Below are positions 55,741-64,000 of a DNA stretch of 64,000 nt, piece after piece. Position 1 is the first letter of the stretch. Every line of letters starts with the position of its first letter. A program made the translations under genes and the position numbers. Location: positions 256,182,477 through 256,246,476 of the forward strand of contig CM030358.1 of assembly GCA_017893485.1 (NCBI GenBank), in the 5' to 3' direction. Source of the DNA: Hemerocallis citrina (lineage: Eukaryota; Streptophyta; Magnoliopsida; Asparagales; Asphodelaceae). The notes under the pieces were generated by a model that was not told the DNA's origin, did no database searches, and worked only from the letters and a program-made list of their open reading frames with translations.

Positions 55741-56570
55741 CTGGGATCAAACAACAGGCTCTATGCACAACTCCATCATGGAGTTGCCACTACAAAACTT
55801 GTCAGATGCAAACGGCATGTCCAAACGTTCAACTTCGTCCTAGAATTGCCTCAACAAACTTGCTGGGATCAAAAAGCAAGTCTGCAATAGCTCTTCTAGG
55901 TCAGCTATATATATAAGATCCAACGATCAAGGCACTCTTCTCCTAGACCGACAGAACACTTGTCCAACAGCGACACGCTCGATCGACAAAACAAGCAAAC
56001 AACACAATGCTTGGTCGATGAAAAAGCAGTTCAACAAAACGGACGATGAGATATTTTGACCGACAAGTACAACAAGCAATTACTCAACAAAAGAATGATT
56101 CAACGAGGAAAAACCGTTCAAAAAACACACGGGATGTGAAAAATCTCCAGAATACGATAAGCACGAGAAGCCACGATTCACCAAAAAGATTCTATCAATC
56201 ATAAATCGAGGGATATGAAGTAAAAACTTGGTATACACATATAAATAATTATATATATACACATATGTAAACAATTATATGCAAATCCAAGTCCAAAACA
56301 TCCCCAACAAATGCTCACGGGTTCAAAAGAAAAGGAAAAGAAGAATATGGGTTTGGGTCGGGTTCAAGTTTGCAAACCAAACCCACAAAAATCCAGAAGT
56401 TTAAGCCAAAGGTTGCTGGTACGAATCCAAACCAGAAACCCGTGACCCCCCTCCATCTCTTCTTCTTCTTCTCCAAAGAAACAGAGTTCTTCAGGGGCCA
56501 AAACTCTAAGAGTTTGCCGCTCACTCACCTCCACGACTCGTTGGCGAAGCCCCTCCCCCCTCACGTCATT
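55741..56570 (+). other. A2 3' region, part 4: no gene seen
   Basis: It includes an AT microsatellite-like part (56225-56285) and a frame on either strand at 56315-56657 without recognised motifs. Confidence 0.6.
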
Positions 56571-57095
56571 GCCTAGCCAAAGCAAGGGGCCATAACTCCA
56601 CGGAAAAGCCAACACCATAGCTTGGCAAAACACACCCGTAGCTCGGCGAAGCTGCAATAACCCATAGCCTACTGCTCGGCGACGCTCGCATCTCCATAGC
56701 TCAGCAACGGTCGAGCCTTCATAGCTTAGCGAAGTGATCGTGTAGCTTGACTAAGTTCAGCTTTGCAGCTCGATGAGAAGTCATAATTCGACGACGAATA
56801 GGTTGGCGAAAAACAGAGCACTCAGCTAAGAGCAAAGCACGATGCCACCGTAGCTCAGCTGAAACTCATCCCCCATAGCTCGATAGCTCGCCAAGCTCTA
56901 CCACCTTCTCATAGCTCGGCGAGATGCTCGAGATTCCATAGCTCGGCAAAAGAAATAACTCAATGACAACGGCTACGAGCTTCGAAGCTCGGTGAACCTA
57001 GTAGCTCGGCGAGAAGTTGCTACCTATAGCTCGGCGATTGAGCATCACCATAGTTCGGCTAGGATCAAAAGCTCATAGCTCGGCTAAATTGTCGG
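56571..57095 (+). repeat. Short interspersed tandem motif catagctcggcga (A2 3' region)
   Basis: The 13-base phrase and variants recur about eighteen times at spacings of 15-40 bases. Between them the text is unrelated. Confidence 0.75.
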
Positions 57096-57763
57096 TTGAG
57101 CTACGGGGTCTCCACAGCCATCGCCAGCCCTTGGATTACTCCGAAATCTGAGCGCAAGCATGATGAGGGGTCCAAATTCATCCACATCATCTCCTTCCTC
57201 ATCGCTCCGCTCACTTCTCCACCGCTTGATCTCACTCAGCGGGCGAGCCTGACCAATGATGGACGCTCCAGATTGTGCCACGTCACCACAGATCACAACG
57301 ATCAGATCTGAGCCCATCGATTGCATCAATGCGCGAGTCCCCCGTGATCAACGCTACCGATCGCGTCACAAAGCAAGCCCAGCTCAGATTATTTGCAAAA
57401 AATCCCAAAAATTCCTTTTAAAATTTGAAAAATAATTTAAAAATCCAAAAACTATTTAAATTTGGAAAGTTGATTAAAAATTCTGAAAAATAATTTAAAA
57501 TTGGGTTTATTAATTATAAAATTCAAAATTTTGATTTATAATTAGGAAAAACTGTAGAAAATTCCAGAAAAATTAGGAAAAATCCGAAATAATATGGAAA
57601 ATTCTAGAAAAATTCAAGAAGATAGTCACTGCCTTCAGAAGCCACTAATTAGTTCCAGAATCTCCAAGCACCCTGATAACTAAGATTGCACTCCAGAATC
57701 TAAAAGTATGATGCACTACTCCCCGAAAGCCAAGAAAATTGCCTTTCGGGAGTGGAGGGCTTA
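57096..57763 (+). other. End of the A2 interior, no gene seen
   Basis: A GC-richer part (57096-57370), then A-rich text with many aaaat and aaattc phrases. The purine-rich cgggagtggagggc (57748-57760) just before the LTR serves as a polypurine tract candidate. Confidence 0.55.
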
Positions 57764-58412
57764 TGATGACGGTAAAAATCGCAACAAATTAAGGCCGTAC
57801 GATTCCAACGCAGATCTCAAAGCTTCTACAGGTATATTAATCATAACGGACCTCCTTAACAGGTCCGGACCTTCTCTAGGCCCCTCTACAAGACATGAGC
57901 TTCTTCCAAGCCCGTAAAAAGTAATAGACTAGGCCCACTAGGAGAGACACCCACCCATGAAGGCTAGGAGTCAAACCTCTTAACTCCTAACAAGAGAACT
58001 TATCTCTTGAGGGGGAGAAACATAAATGAGATAAGGAATTCATATTGAACCAATGGATCTAGATCGATCTCTTGATATATTTCTCAGGCGTAATACCCCC
58101 TTCCCCCCCCCTCGTCAAAAGGTAATCAACAATTCGCCAGTTTCTTTCTCATACTCTCTTTCTTTTTCTAGTTCTGAATTGAGCGTCGGAGGGTCTGTCG
58201 CTGGGGACACCCCTGGTGTTTCAGGCTTTTTGCAGGTTCATCGGCCATGTCAGCAACCGTCGGATTCAGTTCACGGTGGTCATTCAACGATCCAGATTTA
58301 ATCTGAGGAGCTCTAACCGCATTTCACGGTAAATCAAAGGTCAGATTTTTAGTAGTTTCATTAAATAAGAACTCACTATTTGTTTGCTCCCACACCAAAA
58401 TAAGAAGCAACA
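57764..58412 (+). repeat. 3' LTR of A2
   Basis: Direct repeat of 45329-45981 with many substitutions. The TATA box is damaged: where the 5' LTR reads cctataaatac this copy reads gcgtaatac (58088-58096), followed by a longer C run. Confidence 0.88.
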
Positions 58413-59861
58413 ACTATCACACCATAGCTCACCTATGGTTTGTTCTCTGCCTAATTGTTTCATAAGCTCCAAAATCTACAGCATGTCTTTCGTTGCTTCT
58501 CTAAGTGTCATATACTCTGGCTCCGTGGTTGACTGTGCTACAACCTTTTGTAACTGCGAAGCCCAACTGACAGTTATTCCTCTAACTATAAATACATACC
58601 CTGTATTACTTCTGCAATCGTCATGATCGCCCAAAAAATCTGCATCCATATAACCAAGTATATGCAGAGAATCTCTCCCAAAACAAAGAGAAAATTCTAA
58701 AGTACCTGCTAGATATCTAAGAATCCACTTTACTGCATCCTACTGCTATTTACCTGGATTCTTCATGTAACTGCTAACAACTCCCACTGCTTGTGCGATG
58801 TCTTGTCTTGTAGACATCACTGCATACATCAAACTCCCAATGACTGAAGCATAAGGAATAGTAGTCATTTTCTCCATCTCTGCCTCCATTTTAGGACACA
58901 AGTCAAACGATAACTTGAAGTGAGCAGCCAAGGGATAAGTGACTGGCCTCACGCCATCCATATTGGATCTCTTCAACACCTTCTTCACATTGTCCACTTG
59001 AGATAACCAAAGCTTCTTGCTTTTTCTGTCTCTACCAATCTTCAAGCCAAGGATTTGCTTTGCTTCACCCAAGTCCTTCATGGAAAACTATGAAGCTAAC
59101 ATCTTCTTCACTTCCTTGATCTTCTCCATACATGAACCTGCTAACAACATGTCATCCACACACAATGCCAAAGTAACTATATCATTGTCCTCATATCTAC
59201 GAACATACACACAATGATCTGTTTCGCATCTATCGAAGCAGTTTCCTCTCATAAAGCAATCAAACATCAAGTACCATTGTCATGGTGCTTGTTTTAGCCC
59301 ATAAAGACTCTTCTTTAGTCGACACACCATATCTTCTTTCCCTTCAGCTTCAAAACATGTGGGTTATTTCATGTACAACTCTTCTTCAACATTACCATGG
59401 AGAAATATTGTTCACATCCGACTACTCTAAGTGTAAGTATTCAAATGCCACAAAACTCAGTAGAATCTTGATTGAAGCCATCTTTACAACCGGTGCAAAT
59501 ATCTCACTGTAATCAACACATTCTCTTTGAGAGAATCCTTTTACAACAAGTCTTGCCTTTTACCTCTTACTGCCATCTGCCTCATCCTTAACTCTAAAAA
59601 TCCATTTGTTCATAAGAGCTCATTTTTCCTACAGGTAACTTGTTCAACTCCCAAGTTTTGTTCTGTTCCAAGGAGTTCATCTCGTCCCTCATGACTAACT
59701 CCAACTGAATTCGAGCGTCATCCTTAAAAGCCTCCTCATGAGTCTCTTGCTCTCCTGAATCCATGTACAGAACATGCTCGTGAACAATACTAGCTGATGG
59801 ATCAAATATCTTGGTTGGTCTTCCCTCTCGTGTCGATCTCCTCAATGTGGGTACCGATGGA
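58413..59861 (-). pseudogene. Copia RT and RNase H, upstream part
   Basis: Read from 59861 leftward: [61 protein letters not shown] (catalytic VDD, about 59140-59172), MKDLGEAKQILGLKIG, YASVIGSLMYAVMSTRQDIAQAVGVVSSYMK and STTEPEYMTLREA of RNase H. Stops and frameshifts occur near 59590, 59400, 59270, 59085, 58745 and 58475. It ends at the A2 insertion point. Confidence 0.9.
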
Positions 59862-61551
59862 TGTGTCTAAATTTTATATAAATATTTGTACTCATTTACC
59901 TATAAAAATTTCTTGTATTCGTCTATCTTGTTAATAATTTATCTTATTTTCATAGATTTCAGTCAACTAATTATTTTTGAATGAATAAGATTTTTTTGAT
60001 GAAAAGGTGAATATTTTCAGTAAAAATTAACACAGAAAACAAGGAGAATGATTGATTAATTTTTACTAATTTGTTGAATTTTGAATTTTACAATTTCGCC
60101 ATGTGGAAAGCAAAATAGAAATTTTAATTGTCAATAGAGGGTGAAAATGAAATAAACAAATTTAAAAAAAGATTTAATTAAGCTATTGTGATAATTAGTT
60201 AGTTTAATTAATTTAAAATACTTAATTTTAGTTTTATTTTTAAATCCTAAATTATGATTTTATTTTTGTGTGTGTGCAGCACATGCTTCAAGAAAGAGAA
60301 AGAGAAGAAAAAGAAGAAAGTAATAAAGAGCAAATTAGAAAAAGGAAAGAAATAAAGGAAAAAGAGAGGTTATATGCAAAAGTAAACCCTAATTGCACTG
60401 GTTCATGTCCTATAAATACAACAGCAAAGAAAGAAGAGGCACACATTTAACGAGAGAGGGAGAGCGATGGATGATCTCACAATCAATTTTTTAAAAAAAA
60501 GGGCAGAAAGACAGAAATGAGGAGAGAAAAGGAGGGGCAAGGAGAGAAGAGGGCGGCTCTAAGTTGGAGGCACGCAAAACGAAGGACGAGAGAGGAGAGA
60601 GATCAAAGACAGAGGTGAGGGCTTTGGTTGCTGGTTGGCGGCATGGAATTTGAGGCGTCACTGTGCGGCGCAAAACTCGAGGGGCAGCAGAGCTGACGTG
60701 TTTCTGTGTGCCGCTCGGCTCGGATTTCGAAGCTTGTGGCGGTTTGACTTGGATTTTCGGCAACAAACAGAGTTTTTCTTCTTCTTCTTCTTCTTCTTCT
60801 TCTCCTCGAATTTTTATTATGCAATTTAAGAACATGTTTGTTAGTTGCAAATTTATTATGAACTAATTTTATTTTTCTAGAGTTTTGATGTAGCCTAGTT
60901 TTGAGAACACAATTTTGATTCCATATTATTTTTCTATTTTTTCATGGTTGTGTGTTTAATTTTTGTTCTTAATGCTTACAATTGTTTGGCCAACTTTTAT
61001 ATGATTTATTAAATCAAGAGACCGAACTGGTAATTTGTGATTTTGAATTATTAAAATTAAACACCATTACAAAAGCGAACCGCTGTTAATGTGACCGTTA
61101 AAAATCCAAAGATCTGAATGAATTTTCAATGTGTAATTTTTGCATGAACTATGACAAATAATTAGTTGAGAGTATTTTTGATATTGCTTGAGAGAGAATA
61201 TTGAATAATTTGGAGATTTTGGCATACAACTTGAAAAAATAATATTTTTATTCACATAGAGTTATAAATTGTGTGAGATTAACTAGGTGAAATCAAAAGC
61301 CCTAGAACTAGGTTTTGCAATTAATAAACAACAAGATTTTAGATCTCGTTTTTTTTAAAATTAGTTTTGTTCTTTCCTTTAGATTAATTTAATTTAGTCA
61401 TTTTCTTTATCAAATTTCGATTTTCCAAATAGTAGTTCATCTAGTAAATTTTGGTACTCAGTAAAATAATTAGTCCTTGTGTGTTTGAAACTCTTTTCAC
61501 TTATCTATACTACTTGTTGCGATTTTGTATACTTGCAATTAATTCACATCA
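59862..61551 (+). repeat. 5' LTR of the Athila element
   Basis: It begins TGTGTCTAAATTT and ends AATTCACATCA, the usual Athila LTR end. A TATA box (cctataaataca, 60409-60420) is followed by the untranslated leader. ORFs within (60268-60450, 60491-60866) lie in low-complexity AG/CT-rich text and are not called. Confidence 0.8.
60409..60420 (+). promoter_or_regulatory. TATA box of the Athila LTR
   Basis: cctataaataca stands about 1140 bases before the LTR end. Transcription is expected to begin near 60445. Confidence 0.65.
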
Positions 61552-61557
61552 AGTTTT

Positions 61558-61570
61558 TGGTGCCGTTGCA
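61558..61570 (+). promoter_or_regulatory. Primer-binding site of the Athila element
   Basis: tggtgccgttgca starts six bases after the LTR end. It is a one-change version of the TGGCGCCGTTGCC site of Athila elements, usually assigned to Asp-tRNA. Confidence 0.75.
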
Positions 61571-61718
61571 GGTAACTAATTTTTCTTTTATTGATATTGA
61601 TAATTGCTAAATTATTACTAATTTGGATTTTTCTTATTATTTTTCTTATTATTTTTCTAATTTTTTTATTTTTTTATTTTTTTAATAGCTATATTTCAGG
61701 ACATAGAAGTGTATCACA

Positions 61719-62830
61719 ATGGCTAACAATGAGAAAAACAATGCTTTGAGAGACTATGCTATGTCCTCACTTAATGGGGGAACATCAAGTATAAAGAGAC
61801 CTACTATTGAAGCTAACAATTTTGAAATTAAACCGGCAATCATTGAAATGACTCAACAGACTGTTCAATTTGGGGGACTATTGCAAGAGGATCCTACTGT
61901 TCACATTGCAAACTTTCTAGAAATTTGTGAAAGTTTCAAACATAATGGAGTATCAGATGATGCAATTCAATTGAGACTCTTTTCTTTTTCACTAAGAGAT
62001 AAGGCGAAGGCTTTTCTACCACCGGGTGTTATTACTACTTGGAAGGGACTTGCACAAAAAAATTTTGCTAAATATTTTCCACCGGCAAAGACCGCCAAGT
62101 TAAGGAATGACATACCACATTCACTCAATTTGAGACTGAGTCTTTGTATGGTGCATGGGAGAGCTATAAAGAGTTATTGAGAAAGTGTCATCATCATGAA
62201 CTACCGAAATGGCTGCTAATTCAAATATTCTATAATGGTTTGGGAGTTATAAATCGGTCTATGGTAGATGCAGCAGCAGGAGGTGTACTAATGAGCAAAA
62301 CTCACGAAGCAGCCGATGAATTTTTAGAGGATATGACATCTAATAATTACCAATGGTCTTCAGAGAGAACAATGCCTAGAAAAGCAGCAGGAGTTTTTGA
62401 ACTTGATTCTATTACTACTTTAACTGCAAAAATTGATATTTTATCTAAACAATTATGTAATATGAATGTTATTGCTATTCAAGCTAATATTATTTGTGAT
62501 CATTGTGCAGGAAATCACTCAAGTGTGGATTGCTAAGTGGGAAATACATTTGCTCAATTACAGTCCTATCAAGCAAATTACGTGTCCAATTTCCAACATC
62601 AAAATAATCCTAATCCGAACACGTATAATCTAGGATGGAGAAATCACCACAATTTTTCTTGGAACAAAAATCCAGGAGGAGCTAGACCACAACAAAATTT
62701 TCAGCATCAAGAAAAGAAGCCGACACTTGAAGGATGCTTATGCAATACATACAGAAGATATATTTGGTGAAACAAAATAATACTGCTTCAATTCAAAACC
62801 TTGAGGCTCAGATTGGTCAGCTTTCGTTCA
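61719..62830 (+). pseudogene. gag: gag of the Athila element, broken
   Basis: ATG 61719 (MANNEKNNALRDYAM) begins a typical Athila gag: NNFEIKPAIIEMTQQTVQFGG, HIANFLEICESFKHNGVSDD and TAKLRNDIPH. A frameshift near 62150-62165 moves to the frame of 62144-62536, with MVDAAAGGVLMSKTHEAADEF. A knuckle-like CDHCAGNHSSVDC is followed by an in-frame TAA at 62534. The frame then stays open to 62768, with a further slip near 62735. Confidence 0.85.
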
Positions 62831-63066
62831 TTTTCATAAATTGAAACCCTTCTTATTCGATGATCATGATACTTCCCAAAGACCAAAATTCTTGATCTAA
62901 ATATTATTACAGAGAGAACAGCAGGAACCTTACCCAGTAACACAATGATAAATCCAAAGGAGCATGTCAAAGAAATAACACTGAGAAGTGGAATAACAAT
63001 TGAGCAGCCACCGAAAGAAATTGCCGAACAAAATGTGGTTGAAAGGAAGATGATTTTGAGCCAATT
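62831..63066 (+). pseudogene. Athila gag-protease linker
   Basis: Text such as NPKEHVKEITLRSG near 62951-62992 is the usual Athila spacer before the protease. It is in a different frame from both neighbours. Confidence 0.65.
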
Positions 63067-63849
63067 ATGGAGGAACAAATGCAGCAGGCGGCCAACCACC
63101 ATTCTAAGAAGGATAAAGGAGTTTCAAGCCAAAAAATTTCAGGGGAGTTTAATTCTGATACTTATCTTAAATCTCCTTATGATCCACCGATTCCATTTCC
63201 GCAAAGACTTGAAAAGAATAATCTCGAAAATCAATTTTCTAAATTTTTAAACATATTTAAGAAGTTGCATATTAATATTCATCTTATTGAAGATTTGGAA
63301 CAAATGCCTAAATATGCTAAATTTTTGAAGGATATTTTATCAAATAAGAGGAAGCTGGAAGAGCATGAGATGGTGATGCTAACAGAAGAAAGTAGTGCAA
63401 TTTTACAAAAGAAGCGGCCTCCTAAACTTAAAGACCCAGGGAGTTTTACAATTCCTTGTACTATTGAAAATTCTTCTTTTCATAAAGCATTATGTGATTT
63501 AGGAGCAAGTATTAATCTTATGCCCTATTATGTTTTCAGGAAATTAGGTATTGGAGAAGCAAAGCCTACCAAAATTTCATTGCAGTTGGCAGACAGATCT
63601 ATCAAGTACCCAAGAAGGATCATTGAAGATGTTTTGGTGAAAGTAGACAAGCTCATATTTTCCGTTGATTTCGTAGTGCTTGATATGGAGGAAGATGAAC
63701 AAATTCCGTTAATTTTGGGACGACCTTTTCTAGTTACGGTGAGAGCTTTGATTGATGTCCAACAAGGAAAAGTTATTTTGAGGGATGAGGATAAGCAAGT
63801 AACGTTTGATGTCTTTAAATCCATAAAATTTCCTATCGAAGAACAGTAG
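63067..63849 (+). CDS. Protease domain of the Athila element (open frame)
   Basis: A 260-codon frame includes YDPPIPFPQRLEKNN, MPKYAKFLKDILSNK and the Athila retropepsin core HKALCDLGASINLMPY, QLADRSIKYPR and QIPLILGRPFL. The active site is DLGAS, the form usual for this lineage, and looks intact. The frame ends at 63847-63849 (TAG), after which the RT would be expected. The domain cleaves Gag-Pol. The frame is intact but isolated by breaks on the gag side. Confidence 0.85.
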   Translation: MEEQMQQAANHHSKKDKGVSSQKISGEFNSDTYLKSPYDPPIPFPQRLEKNNLENQFSKFLNIFKKLHINIHLIEDLEQMPKYAKFLKDILSNKRKLEEHEMVMLTEESSAILQKKRPPKLKDPGSFTIPCTIENSSFHKALCDLGASINLMPYYVFRKLGIGEAKPTKISLQLADRSIKYPRRIIEDVLVKVDKLIFSVDFVVLDMEEDEQIPLILGRPFLVTVRALIDVQQGKVILRDEDKQVTFDVFKSIKFPIEEQ

Positions 63850-64000
63850 TGTTTTGAACTGAAATTCAAAGAGGTAGGGATATCAAAGACGCCATTTTCA
63901 AGAAATATACGAGTCAAACTCGAGCTTGAACCTAATCCACACCTGAAGAGAAGTATTATAAAAGATGTACTTATGTTGTTGGATCTTGGCTTTACATATC
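63850..64000 (+). pseudogene. Athila pol continuing beyond the window
   Basis: Protein-like text is visible in another frame (LELEPNPHLKRSI and similar), consistent with the linker into RT. Too short to say more. Confidence 0.4.

Larger units (their letters stand above)
59862..64000 (+). mobile_element. Athila-type Ty3/gypsy element, 5' part
   Basis: The LTR (59862-61551), an Athila PBS, a gag of Athila type and a protease with the DLGAS active site are present. The rest of pol and the 3' LTR lie beyond the window. It interrupts the copia frame at 59862; the predicted target duplication is ATGGA (59857-59861). Confidence 0.88.

Noticed and set aside
57084..57329. 81-codon minus-strand ORF as an antisense gene of A2
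   Set aside because: It has no similarity to the antisense ORF of A1, and a plus-strand frame is equally open.
60491..60866. 119-codon minus-strand ORF with poly-Glu and plus-strand poly-Phe/Ser frames
   Set aside because: It is driven by a (CTT)n run and purine-rich leader sequence in the Athila LTR.

Overview
The window is a gene-poor stretch of a flowering-plant nuclear genome, probably a eudicot. It is almost entirely transposable elements nested inside one another. The evidence is the set of plant-specific lineages: Ty3/gypsy Tekay/Del chromovirus, Tat (with a second, archaeal-type RNase H) and Athila; Ty1/copia Tork/TNT1 type; a plant L1 LINE; Helitron, hAT and MULE-like ends; a TRIM. 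No intact host gene can be supported. All element boundaries below come from reading termini, target-site duplications (TSDs) and interrupted reading frames by eye.

Left block (1-18.8 kb). A decayed Tat-type element (A1, minus strand) occupies 1-3151 and 14885-18308. Its 5' LTR is at the right and its 3' end lies left of the window. It has gag and part of a protease, but most of pol has been replaced by a short filler, and its 3' region carries an opposite-strand ORF. A solo LTR of a sister family (17063-17669, TSD CTTAT) sits head to head inside its LTR. A nearly complete, young Tekay-like element (B, 3152-14884, TSD CCAAA, two LTRs of exactly 3254 bp) interrupts its protease. A1 itself appears to sit in a minus-strand Helitron whose 5' end is at about 18791.

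Middle block (18.8-27.5 kb). AT-rich DNA with no convincing gene. It holds an array of short diverged hairpins (19.93-20.44 kb), a 34-bp insertion between 15-bp direct repeats, a plus-strand Helitron (21185-23529) that contains a non-autonomous hAT (22167-23222), two foldback elements with 9-bp TSDs, an imperfect segmental duplication and another Helitron 5' end (27227).

Right-centre block (27.5-42.5 kb). One L1-type LINE between 15-bp TSDs. Its ORF1 is split by a 1.48-kb solo LTR (TSD TCAGA). The reverse transcriptase of ORF2 is split by a very long, 6042-bp solo LTR (TSD CGGAG) filled with tandem arrays.

Right block (42.5-64 kb). A Tork-type copia element on the minus strand (3' LTR 44324-45010) is abutted by a hAT (43004-44317), split in its RNase H by an old Tat element (A2, 45329-58412), and split again upstream of its RT by an Athila element (59862 to beyond the window). 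A2 in turn carries a TRIM (48172-49624), and one LTR of the TRIM carries a 142-bp-arm foldback MITE. Reading frames of the host element resume across several of these junctions, so the relative order of insertion is clear. All protein-coding elements carry stops, frameshifts or lost catalytic residues.
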